NCBI RefSeq assembly: GCF_033439725.1
Contig: NW_026944390.1
Coordinates: forward strand, 2,356,001-2,420,000
Direction of reading: 5' to 3'
Length of the DNA stretch: 64,000 bases
From: Neurospora tetraspora
Taxonomy: Eukaryota; Ascomycota; Sordariomycetes; Sordariales; Sordariaceae
How positions within the stretch are numbered: position 1 is the first letter of the stretch; every line of letters begins with the position of its first letter. Positions 36,570 to 46,461 of this stretch are shown here, in pieces. The position numbers and the translations under genes were made by a program. Below the pieces are notes generated by a model. The model saw only the letters and a list, made by a program, of their open reading frames with translations. It had not been told where the DNA came from and searched no databases.

Positions 36570-37448
36570 TCAGTTCCACTTGACACCCAAGAACTTGAAC
36601 TCCTTGTTCCCTCCCTTCTTAGCAGCCGCCATCTCCGCCTCCTTATTCTCCAAGTAGATCCTCTGATGCCCCCTCACATCCACGTAGAAAGTCTGGTATT
36701 CGTGCTCCCAGTGTCCCGGTTGCTTGGTCAGATGAAGTCTGACGACGCCGGAGCCTCTTGGTCCTTCGACCTGTTTTTCTCTCAGTTAGCATCATCATCA
36801 CCACCACTTCTCAGCAAAGCAGGGAAAGAAGAAGAAGTAGTAAAACAAACATTAAAGTGCATCTTCAAATGCTCCACTCCCCTGCTGTCCTTCTCGACCG
36901 TTGCCGCGATCGGCCGCGCTCGGCGCCACTTGTTGTACGTCTCTTCGCCGTGAGCGGCAATTGCCTTCGGGTTGCCGGGCGAAAGAAGGGCGACGCAGCG
37001 AGGGTCGGCACGGATCCGGTCGACGGCCCGGTTGAAGTAGGCGGTTTTGGACTCGGGCGAGATCACGTCGGTGAAGAGGAGGTAGGCTATTCCTCCCTGT
37101 GGCAGAGTCAGTACTAAGCATTAAGGGAAGTGATGAAATGCATAAGGAGGGAAAGCGTACGGTCAAAACTACACCCAAAATCACCAAGCCAAAGTTGAAC
37201 GTTTGTTGAACGGCGCGCCCGGCTTTTTCACCGGCCGAAAGCCGAGTCCAAGGGACATGGCCGTTATCGTTGAAAGGCGTCACGGATCTCCTCTTTGATG
37301 TTTCTTGAGTGGTCGCATATTGCCGGCGCGATGAGACGAGAATGGCGCTAGCTGTCGTCGGAGCTCTCGAAGCTGTAATGGTTGCTTGACGGACCGCAGC
37401 GGGGCTCAGAAGCCTCACGCCGGCCGAAGTAGTGAGCATTTTCATCAT
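36570..37448 (-). CDS. tim21: Tim21, subunit of the mitochondrial TIM23 presequence translocase
   Basis: Three exons on the minus strand: 37161-37448, 36851-37096 and 36570-36770, all phase 0, giving 244 residues. The start is the first ATG (MMKML). The open frame continues upstream, but only with a TTG. Residues 1-45 are rich in Arg, Ser, Ala and Thr without acidic residues, a matrix-targeting presequence. A single membrane segment lies near residues 83-105 (TFNFGLVILGVVLTGGIAYLL). The intermembrane-space domain contains the family signatures RIRADPRC, EETYNKWRRARPIAA and EHLKMHFNVEGPRGSGVV. Tim21 links TIM23 to the TOM complex and to respiratory complexes during preprotein sorting. It is divergent from glo3, sharing a 618 bp intergenic region. 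Confidence 0.92.
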
Positions 37449-38066
37449 GGAGGCTCCAAGACAACACCCATATTTCGACGGCAATGTTTCAGCCGTTGCG
37501 ATTGTATGAGAGCTTCAATGAGAGGTCCGAAGCTGTGATGAGCTGCGGTTGGATGAAGCTTTAGCTCCCCGTGCTGTGCCCCGTTGCCGGCACGGCATCT
37601 TTCCCGGTAGAGGTCCGTCCGGCGAGGGTGGAGTCCGTGTTGCGCTAGCCCGAAAGGGGATTAGGTAGACTATGCCAAGGCGCCAAGATGCCACATGGAA
37701 GGGCGAGCAAAGAAATATGGCCCCTGCCCTGACAGCGTCCAGTGGACTGACCCCAGCCAAAGAAGCCCCAGTGGACGTTCCAGTTGCCAGGCAGCCCGGC
37801 TCTCTCCGCTGGGGCTCCCGTCTCCTGAATGAACAACACTCGAATAATTGACAACTTGTAACAAGCCGGAAACCTACAAGGCCGCCCTGTTCAACTTCTG
37901 CCCCCTTTTTCACTTTTTCCCTTGACGGCAGCACGTTTCGACCCTGACAACCTAACCGAGCAAAGGGGTCAACAACAACAAACAGTCACCCGCTCAAGAA
38001 CTAGTGACACATCACAACCCTGCCAAGGACAGACATACTCCGAACGATCACCGGACTCCCGACAAG
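37449..38066. promoter_or_regulatory. Bidirectional promoter region between tim21 and glo3
   Basis: 618 bp between two divergent ATGs. The glo3 side is rich in CAACAA and CACAAC near the start codon, as is usual in fungal leaders. No TATA box is evident. Confidence 0.5.
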
Positions 38067-39843
38067 ATGAGCGGTCTCGCGACAAAGCAGCAGTCGCTCA
38101 AGCTCTTTGAGAAGCTCAAGGCGAAGCCAGCCAACAAGGTATACGCCCACGCGATCAAGGGCTCCCACAGATCCAGAAAGCTAACTGCCCTTCCTTGCAA
38201 CAGATCTGCTTCGACTGCGGCCAAAAGAACCCAACATGGACTTCGGTCCCCTTTGGCATCTACCTCTGCCTCGACTGCTCCGCCAACCACCGCAACCTCG
38301 GCGTCCACATTTCCTTTGTGCGGTCTACTAACCTCGACCGTATGTGTTCTCTCGATCTCTACCCCGCGACGCGACTCTCGCCCGCTAACCGAAATATTGT
38401 TCGTCTACAGAATGGCAATGGGACCAGCTACGGATCATGAAGGTGGGAGGCAATGAGTCGGCAACCAAGTTCTTCCAGCAAAACGGTGGTTCCGCCGCCT
38501 TGAACAGCAAGGACCCCAAGACCAAGTACCAATCCGCCGCCGCGACCAAGTACAAGGAGGAGCTCAAGAAGAGGGCTGCTAGGGACGCCCGCGAGTATGC
38601 AATACCCTACCCCTCAGTTACACAACCCGTTTTATTACACGTTACATGAACGGAATGCTGACGGGCAGTCTGCCTCCAACCCAGGTACCCCGAAGAAGTA
38701 GTCATCACCGACGGCGACGACGCCACAGGCAGCAACACCCCGGCCGGCGAGCCCGACGACGACTTCTTTTCCTCGTGGGACAAGCCCGCCATCAAGAAGC
38801 CGACACCTCCCATCTCGCGCACCTCTACGCCCCCAGTCATTGGCCGCACCGCCTCCCCGCTCCTCGGCAACGGCAAGGACATCCAGCGCACTGCCTCGCC
38901 CCTCTCCAAGACCGATTCCGATGCTCCCACTCCCGCCCCCGCCGCCAGCCGCATCACCACCTCCGCGGCCCTAAGGAAAACAACCCCCGGCAGCAGCGCC
39001 ACCGGCGGCCCGCGCAAGGTCGGCGGCGGCATCCTGGGCGCCAAGAAGCCCGCGGCCAAGCTGGGCGTCAAGAAGATCTCGGCGGACCTGATCGATTTCG
39101 ACGAGGCGGAGAAGAAGGCTAAAGAAGAGGCGGAGCGCGTCGAGAAGTTGGGCTACGATCCCGAAGCGGAGGAAGAGAAGACGGCGAAGAAGGCTGAGAC
39201 CAAGGCGAGCAATATCATCACCCCTGCTGCGGCGCCGGTTAGCTCCTCCAGTTCGAGGTCGGCGGCGCAGGAGAAGTCGGCTGCTGAGGTGGAGAGGCTG
39301 GGCATGGGTGTCAGGAAGCTGGGTTTTGGTATGGTGGGCAAGCCCGGTGGTGCTGGTGCTGCGGGCGCGGGCGGAGCGGCGGCGGTGAAGAAGAATGCGG
39401 GTGGGTTTGGAAGTGTTGGGCCTATTAAGGCTAGTGATGGTATGTTTTTCTCCTCTTATCTTCCCTCTTCTCGCTCCCACGCAAGGCTAACATACGAAAC
39501 AGCCGACGAAGAACAATACGCCCGCAACAAGTTCGCCAACCAAAAGGCCATCTCCTCCGACGAGTTCTTCAACAAGGGCAACTACGACCCCTCCGTTAAG
39601 GCCGAGACCAAGGCCCGTCTGCAAGGCTTCGAGGGTGCCCAGGCCATCTCGTCCAACGCCTACTTCGGCCGTCCCGAGGAGGATGCGTCCGTCGAAGACT
39701 ACGGCGACCTTGAGTCTGCTGCCAAGGACTTCATTCGCAAGTTTGGTATCACTGCTAGCGATGATCTGGAGAACCTTACGCAGATGGTTGGTGAGGGTGC
39801 TGGGAGGTTGCAGGGTGCTATTAGGGCTTATCTTGGGAGCTGA
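38067..39843 (+). CDS. glo3: Glo3-type ADP-ribosylation factor GTPase-activating protein
   Basis: Five exons: 38067-38138, 38204-38339, 38411-38594, 38685-39439 and 39503-39843, encoding 495 residues. The ArfGAP zinc finger has C26, C29, C46 and C49 (CFDCG...CLDC), and the arginine finger is R54 in the NHRNLGVH motif. The middle is a basic and acidic linker with many Thr/Pro. The C-terminus carries two ISS-x3-F repeats (AISSDEFF and AISSNAYFG) and an amphipathic end ([16 protein letters not shown]), the Glo3 motif that senses COPI coat and cargo. Glo3/ArfGAP2/3 stimulates GTP hydrolysis by Arf1 on Golgi COPI vesicles and so drives uncoating and Golgi-to-ER retrieval. Length and motifs separate it from Gcs1-type ArfGAPs. 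Confidence 0.93.
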
Positions 39844-40292
39844 GCGGTGGAAGAATGATGAAATGGGGTACGTGATGGGCTTAGGAAGTTATGAGACAGA
39901 GAAGATGCGACGAGCGGGTAAGCTTTACGGTGGATATTAGTGGCAAGTAAAAATCAGTATTTGTAGTGTAATGGTCAATGAATGTTTAGAGTACTAGCTG
40001 TTTGGGTAGGCGGTGCTGTGTTTTGCATCGCTTGAGAGCGCGACGGGTCTGGATAAGCTGTTGACACCCGTAGCGGGATCTCAGTAAGTGACCCCAGCAA
40101 ATCTATTTGAGCAACAAGAGAAAAGAACTGATCTTCCTTCGAAGTGCTGTTTCATTTTCCCCGGTGGCATTCGAGGTTAGAGGGAGGGTTCGTGATGTTG
40201 AAGGTTGACTAACCATTATTAGGAACTGACTCGCGCACTAAAACTACCGATATAAGGCCCACTTCCAGCCAAATCCTTCAACAACAACAGCT
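39844..40292. other. 3' region of glo3 and flank of tRNA-Val
   Basis: No gene seen. Confidence 0.6.
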
Positions 40293-40366
40293 GGTCCGAT
40301 GGTGTAGTTGGTTATCACGTCAGTCTAACACACTGAAGGTCCTGAGATCGAGCCTCAGTCGGATCA
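40293..40366 (+). tRNA. tRNA-Val (AAC)
   Basis: 74 nt, no intron. Acceptor GGTCCGA pairs with TCGGATC, followed by discriminator A. The A box is TGGTGTAGTTGG and the anticodon arm TCAGT-CTAACAC-ACTGA, giving AAC. The T arm is CTGAG-ATCGAGC-CTCAG. A run of six T at 40378 follows as pol III terminator. Confidence 0.95.
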
Positions 40367-41144
40367 TGAAGCAATTCTTTTTTGCGATTTTTTTCTTCGG
40401 CATGTTCACCTCTATATTCATCTCCCTGCTCTCTTCCTTTTTCACCATGCGGCAATCACTCGCAGTTTTTGTGCCTCACTTGCATCACTGAGTCCTAGTC
40501 CAAGTCCTTGCAAATGAAGGTCTCTCGCTAGTCTGAACTGCTTTTGGATTGAGTGTTTCAGTTGCGCAAGGCCGATTGTTGCTTCCACGGAAATGTTGTA
40601 GATGTCCATCGGGAAGGCACAATGGGAGACAATGGGATGAGGGGATGGGAAAGACAGGATGAGGGGCAACCAGTCTCCAATCTCTCACATCCGATCTTTC
40701 CATTTTTTTGGTCCTGTACAGATCAAACGACGCGTTTAATCAACATCGCGTCCTCCCCTCTAAGGTATGGTTCTTCGTTCTGTTCGTCCGCAGGGTTGCT
40801 TAACTAATCTTTTGTTGCAATCGCAGGCCGATCCACGATGCGCGACAACGACAACAATGAGCCCGACCACCGATGCGGCATCGCCGTTCATGGAGTTTCC
40901 TTACCTAACGCCTATACTCGAGATCCGAACCTCCTTTCCCCCAACAATCGGCGTCCGCTTGCCACGCAATGATGCTCTGAATCCTCGAAAGTTCCCGCAG
41001 TAATGACTTCTCTGCCCATGGTCATCACGTTGCAATGTTACCTCGTGCATTGTTTAGCTCGAGTCCAACAAACATTACCCCTCAACTTTCTCTACGTACT
41101 CTTGAGAGGAAGACAAAGCACACACTCGACATTCACCAGGAGAA
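40367..41144. other. Intergenic, start of the accessory island
   Basis: Short frames only, with no recognised features apart from the tRNA terminator. Composition is normal, so this is not a RIP tract. Confidence 0.5.
40378..40383 (+). terminator. Pol III terminator of tRNA-Val
   Basis: T6 run 11 bp after the tRNA 3' end, with a second T7 run a few bases on. Confidence 0.8.
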
Positions 41145-41468
41145 ATGGCCTCAGGCTCTGGCTATCTTTCCCTTGTTTTGAACCAGTCATGGTCAAACGA
41201 TGGGTATGAGCGACTTGAATATGAGGATTCTATCCGCTTGGTCAAGGCTGTTATGAGGGGGTCGCATATTGCATTTCTATACGACATGGTGCTAAACGCG
41301 AGCATTTCTGTACGACTGTCGTACGAAAAAGGGTGTATGAACGCTTCTGTAACGAAAAAGTACGTGAACAAACACAGTCTAAGCTTTCCTAACCCAAGGT
41401 GTGCTACACGATTCAGCCTTGAGCTGACTTTTCCTGTCAAAAACATTGTCTACCTCAGTAGGCGGTAA
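41145..41468 (+). pseudogene. Partial duplicate of the 5' end of the adjacent HET gene
   Basis: 107-codon frame starting MASGSGYLS and containing YEDSIRLVK. The HET gene 460 bp downstream starts MASDSGFWS and contains HEDSIRLVY. The nucleotides around that motif are nearly identical (GAGGATTC(T/C)ATCCGC(T/C)TGGT). After this point the two diverge and no HET motif follows. It is best read as a truncated tandem copy. An alternative first exon of the HET gene cannot be excluded. Confidence 0.5.
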
Positions 41469-41604
41469 ACATGTTATCCCTCACAATCGATCCTCGCCGA
41501 TTGCAACACTGGACCCTTTCTATTCCCACAGCTGCACCCAGAATCTTCCGAAAGGCCAAGAATTGGAAGCCAGTACGCCAGTACACCTGCCAGCGCTACC
41601 AACA

Positions 41605-42978
41605 ATGGCCTCCGATTCCGGCTTTTGGTCTAATCTTGGCGCTTCAATGCGGTCTCTCTACCGCAATCGCCCCTCCCGACAGCGTAAGAGCTCAAACAAT
41701 TCGAGCGACACTTATCAACAGTTAGTTCACGAGGATTCCATCCGCCTGGTTTATCTCCTGCCCAGCTCCAACGCCAACGATCCAATCGAGCTTACCATGA
41801 TTCCTGCTCGACTCGGAGAAAAGCCACGTTACCGAGCCCTATCATACGAATGGGGATTGCAAGACGACCAACACGACCCCGTTATTATGATCAACAGCCG
41901 CTACCCTCTGCGGGTTCGGAAGAATTTATACGAAGCCCTAAAAGAAATCCGCGCATCACCCGGCGAGTTTGCCAACTATCCTCTGTGGATTGATGCGATA
42001 TGTATCGACCAACGGCAAGAATATGGAGAAAAACCACATCAAGTGCGGCTAATGGGGAAGATCTTTGGCCAGGCTGCGCTAGTTATCGCCTGGCTGGGAC
42101 TTGCTGGAAGGTACAGCGACTTGGCCATTGACGCTCTCGAGGCATGCAGTCAATATGGGCGATTGTCATTGCCGAAGGATTGCTGCTTCGTCACCCGCAT
42201 TTTGGAGCCTCCTGAACCCAAGCAGACATTCGATGCTTACCCTCCATGGATGACCATGAAAGCGATCATGCTGCTATGCAATCGGTCGTACTGCCGAAGG
42301 GTATGGATATTGCAGGAGATACACATGTCCCGGTCCTTGGTGGTGAGGTGCGGGTCTCGATCCATTACCGATACCGATATTAACAGAGCTTTTCATACGC
42401 TCAAGAGCTTCGAGTGTATTCCTCATACGAGGTACAAGGAAACCCATCTAAGGAACTACTATGGTGATCTTACGAAGTTCCTCTGCATCACCGGCTCCAG
42501 CGTTCCACTTCGACATTTGCAAGCACGGGAGAATGGGCACAGAAGCTTCGGCCAGTGGCTCCAAATTTGTGTGGATGGCAATTTCCAAGCCACCGAACGC
42601 CGCGATTATCTCTTTGCGTTACTAGCTATCTCAAACGATGTGCGGGATTTGGATATTATGGTGGACTATGATGTTCCATTGCGGACGGTAATGCAGAAAG
42701 CACTCCCGGTTATCAGACGCAGCTATTGCGTCATCAAAGAAGATGACAGGAAGTCATGGGATTCTTTTTCTCGCGAGGTTGACAAACTGATGGGATTTCA
42801 CTTTGAACGAGACCCTTACACCCCTCACAGAAGTCTCACAATGAGTGCACACCTTGAAATCCACTGGTACCAGCGGGTTTTCCACTATTGTAAGGCTGTA
42901 TTTAGATCCGCGGTAGCCCAGTTGAGGGAAGGCTGCCTTACCTATTGCAGGTGTGCAGCTATATACCTGCAACAGTAA
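41605..42978 (+). CDS. HET-domain (heterokaryon incompatibility) protein
   Basis: 457 residues in one exon. The start is the first in-frame ATG (41605); the frame is open upstream to 41446 but without ATG. HET motifs are present in order: YRALSYEWG (76-84), LWIDAICIDQ (127-136) and RRVWILQE (231-238), followed by the ERRDYLFALLAIS segment. HET domains act in the cytoplasm as effectors of cell death when genetically different hyphae fuse; which partner triggers this one is unknown. The protein ends soon after the HET core (FRSAVAQLREGC...YLQQ), shorter than many family members. It could be truncated or a compact form. It is the most intact gene of the 41-49 kb island. Confidence 0.88.
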   Translation: MASDSGFWSNLGASMRSLYRNRPSRQRKSSNNSSDTYQQLVHEDSIRLVYLLPSSNANDPIELTMIPARLGEKPRYRALSYEWGLQDDQHDPVIMINSRYPLRVRKNLYEALKEIRASPGEFANYPLWIDAICIDQRQEYGEKPHQVRLMGKIFGQAALVIAWLGLAGRYSDLAIDALEACSQYGRLSLPKDCCFVTRILEPPEPKQTFDAYPPWMTMKAIMLLCNRSYCRRVWILQEIHMSRSLVVRCGSRSITDTDINRAFHTLKSFECIPHTRYKETHLRNYYGDLTKFLCITGSSVPLRHLQARENGHRSFGQWLQICVDGNFQATERRDYLFALLAISNDVRDLDIMVDYDVPLRTVMQKALPVIRRSYCVIKEDDRKSWDSFSREVDKLMGFHFERDPYTPHRSLTMSAHLEIHWYQRVFHYCKAVFRSAVAQLREGCLTYCRCAAIYLQQ

Positions 42979-43719
42979 GGCAGCAGTAAGGAATGCTAAG
43001 ACCCCTATACTAGTCGTTTTACTGCGCTGTGTTCGGGTTAAAGGGGTATAGCATATATAGCTTTCTATATTGTCGTCTATAGGCTGCACTGGTTTCAGCT
43101 TCTTTTTCTTCCACCATTAGCACTAGTTAATAGAAAAGACTTTGGAACAATTTGACGTTAAGTATTCATGTTATTTCCATACTACTGCCCCGAGTAATGT
43201 CTTCTTATCCCAAGTGAGACTGGGTGCTCATTATTTTCCGACCGTGAAGATGGTTCTGCCTACAGTCTCTTCCCTTCAGCCTTGTCCCTGACCGCACTTG
43301 TTCATTTCCGTTTCATTTCTAGAGAGCTTATACCTATTTTCGACGCCGCTCGTACAGGATCCGGGCAGCTCGTGGTGTCGTGGTCTACCTCGCGCTTGTC
43401 GTTCGTATCCTAGGTTACTAAGCCCAAGCGTTGGTGGCCTGCGGTGGGCACGAAGACGACTCCCAGACGGTCAAGCAACTTCTATTCAAGGTTGACTGAG
43501 GTGTAAACATGTATTAGAGACTTACTAAAGGCGCGTATGAAGAAAAGGCAGTAGTGAGTCTATATCTGGTTGGTCTCGTTCGCTTTCATTCATTCCTCTT
43601 TTTGCTTTAGCTGTCTTTGGCCTGCGAAGGAAATTCCAGTTTGGTAGGTAGTGTTTGCTTACATTCAACCGTACCATGAAAGTACCGTGATATAGACCTC
43701 CAGGTTGCCATTAATGTCA
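42979..43719. other. Convergent 3' region between the HET gene and the DUF7580-like gene
   Basis: 741 bp with no supported gene. Both flanking genes end toward it. Confidence 0.55.
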
Positions 43720-45726
43720 CTACCATGGGTTCCCCCATTGGGAAAGTGCGTCACAGAGCTTTTGCAATTCCATCACCACGTTCTCATAAACCGCCTTGAT
43801 CAGTTCTGCGTCTTCCAAGCTTTGCGTGGCCAAGTCGGAGTTGCCGTAAATACATCGCCGAGTAATGTTGTGCAGTTCCGGTCCACCATGATCCGCAATC
43901 ATCCGTTGCCAGGTCGCTGCGGCGTTGAATTTGGTGAACTCTGTTTCCTGGCCATTGGGGCCGAAGTTGGCTTCCCATGAAGGCTGGGAATCGAGAGGCT
44001 GGCCGAACCATAGTTCGAGGATCAAGGTGCCGAGGGCGAGCAAGATCTTTCCATGGTCATGAGGTCTCGATGTGTGTGATGTTGGTTCCGCGGGCTCTTT
44101 GCCTTTTTTCCTCTGGGTGTTGCTGGTGCGCGCGCTGTTATTCCTGGAAATTAGGAAAGGCATTGCAGTGTTGACGCTCCCATCTTGGTTGACAGAGAAG
44201 TAGATGTTATTCTTGTCCCAGTCTCCTGGGAGCCAAGGACTTGGAAATAGCTCGAGAAGCGAGTGGGCAACCGTTAGAGCAATATTCAGCCTTGCAGGGA
44301 TAGAAGGGATAGGGATTGCCACGGCTAAATTCTTGGAGGGATCGGTGGCGAGGATGGTAGTCGGACCAATTGCTTTAGAAGTGCTTCCTGCAAGTATGTG
44401 TCCTAGGCTCACGGCTTGACCCACTATTTCCGGGCTAGATGTCCCGGTGGGCACGACCACTAAGGCGTGATATGAGTTGGTGCCGTCGAAGAGATAGCCA
44501 AGCTGGCTAGTTGTCGGTTGGAATTTGAGCATGGAGCACAAGTCATGAATGACGTGGATGCTGTCGGGAGCGAGTGTCAGGGGCTCGTGGTGATATGGAC
44601 TCTCTGCCGAGGACAAAACTATGGTCGGCTGTGGTTGACATAGCATAGTAGAAGAGTTGCCATTATTGGCTATTCTCCCGCTCTGCTTACCGGCTGGAAC
44701 GGTGAGCAGCAATTGTGTTGATGACTTCTCCGCGGATTTAAGCTGACTCCAGACTGAAACGTGTGGCTCAAAGGTAGTCGCGAGAGCGGCTTCAACGATG
44801 CACCACCGGGCGGCGTTACTCGCTGACTGGGACGTAAGTGCATCTCCCTTCGCTTCGTCGCCGCATGGTAAAGCAATGCGGAGGTGCTTCTATTCTGATG
44901 TCGGATTGTCTTCGCCGCTATGGCCAGGTCGAGATGGCCTGCCGATAATAAGCTTGAAGGCGTGACTATCACAGCCACATGTCCACGATCTAGTTATGGC
45001 TCGGTGTAGACTGGTAGCCTGTCGCCTAACACGCTCGAATAGTGCTACAATGCTGTTCTCAGTACAAGGTTGTCGCGACGTTTGTATAATTTCTGCGTTG
45101 CCCAGAAGTCTCTCCAATGATTGGATCTGCTGTGACATGAAGGTAACCCGATCAATTAATCTCTTTTTCTGAAAGCAGAATTGGAGTGCTCTCAACTCAT
45201 TCCGCACTCGAGTCCGGACAGCCGGGGTTGTGGATTGAGCCTACATAAAAGGAGACCTTGGTGAGCACTGCCAATTTTATCATGTTGCGAGACGACTAAC
45301 GTCTTGCTGAAAAAGCAAACTACTTACTGGTTTCGGCCCACTGTACTTCTGAAGTCCAGAAATCAACTTCTCAAGCTGCCTATGCACAGACTGCAGCAGT
45401 TTAGAGAATGTATCATACTCTTCATCGCCAGAGAGCTTAGTCTTGAGCTTCTCGGTGATAACTGGGTCTCTCCATTCGTCACAGCTAGGGTTTTCTAGCA
45501 TCCTAGCTAAGGTCTCCTCAGACTCAGTTACCGATGCTAAAGTCCGCTGGATCAGCTTCTTTAGAAGTAAACGCTGGCATCTGACGGTGTTGGAGAACTC
45601 GGAAAACTCGCGTTGGAAGTGTATCCATTCGTCTAGAAGCTTATAGCCCTGCTGACACTGATCAATCGTTGTAACCAAAAGCGGGATGATGCCGATTATA
45701 AGGCCGGCAACTTCGATACCGGACAT
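43720..45726 (-). pseudogene. DUF7580-like gene interrupted by one in-frame stop
   Basis: Exon 1 is 45328-45726 (133 codons, starting MSGIEVAGLIIGIIPLL), with intron 45241-45327 (GTAAGT...GTAG, phase 0). Exon 2 is 43720-45240. Exon 2 is open in a single frame except for a TAG at 44890-44892; the same frame continues without a break for another 390 codons. The N-terminal helical region and the C-terminal kinase-like segment (LLALGTLILELWFGQPLD, then RRCIYG and VYENVVMELQKLCDAL) match the fungal family usually labelled DUF7580, often found near HET and NLR-like genes. No plausible splice donor/branch pair removes the TAG. A single CAG-to-TAG change would explain it. It is a nonsense allele or a sequencing error; function is inferred only by association. 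Confidence 0.75.
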
Positions 45727-46461
45727 CTTCGAAATAGAGGCCCAGAGTGCGTTGGTTGATTATACGAATGACCGAAGGGACAATTGAACTTGAAGGACAA
45801 GAAAGTCGGCCGAGGGAGTCTTGCCTCCACATAGGTTTTCGTCTGAGGGGAGCACCTACCTCCTTACTGAGGGCAAGGCCTGCATGCATGCACGTCAAGC
45901 AGGCTGGAGCGTCGCTGTTGTAACGTGCAGTGTGGAAGGTGCATCCCGCCTTGAATTTCCATTTGTAGATGCTTTGTTGGGTTTGGCACAAATTCTCCTC
46001 TTCAACCAAACAAGCCACCAATACATTTTCGTCTTTATTGAAATCACTTCGCCTCATGCCGCAATAGAATCCCGAGCCTCGACCCAACCAACCCAGTTGC
46101 CACTTTCAACATGGCGCTTTCCTGAATAGTCAATTGGTCATAGCCCTCACCACCTTTTTTTCCCGCAATCCATCACTGGTCTTATCGCTCGACTCAGCTG
46201 CGCTGAGGATGCGTTACACCACAGGATGACGGACTGCTTGCTGATGAGAGTCGCAAAACTCTGGCAATCTCACAAATTCACGCGGGGTTGGCCTCAGCTG
46301 TTCCTTCTCATCAGTAATCACTACCACCGCTCGCCAAAGCCGAACGGACAACGACGTGTGTTGAAAGCTCATTTCATGACCTCGGAAAGCTGCTAAACAT
46401 CCTCTTGTCTCTGGTCGAATGGACGACCATCCTTTGAAGCAAGACTCAACTTCACCAAGAT
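45727..46461. promoter_or_regulatory. Divergent intergenic region between the two broken accessory genes
   Basis: 735 bp separating the start codons of the minus-strand DUF7580-like gene and the plus-strand C2H2-type gene; it presumably served both promoters. No specific motif was identified. Confidence 0.45.

Noticed and set aside
37449-37484. Upstream extension of tim21 from a TTG
   Set aside because: No ATG in the extension and an in-frame stop just beyond; the first ATG at 37448 gives a good presequence.
44890-45241. An intron hiding the TAG of the DUF7580-like gene
   Set aside because: The only AG near the TAG has no GTRNGT donor or CTNAC branch at workable spacing.
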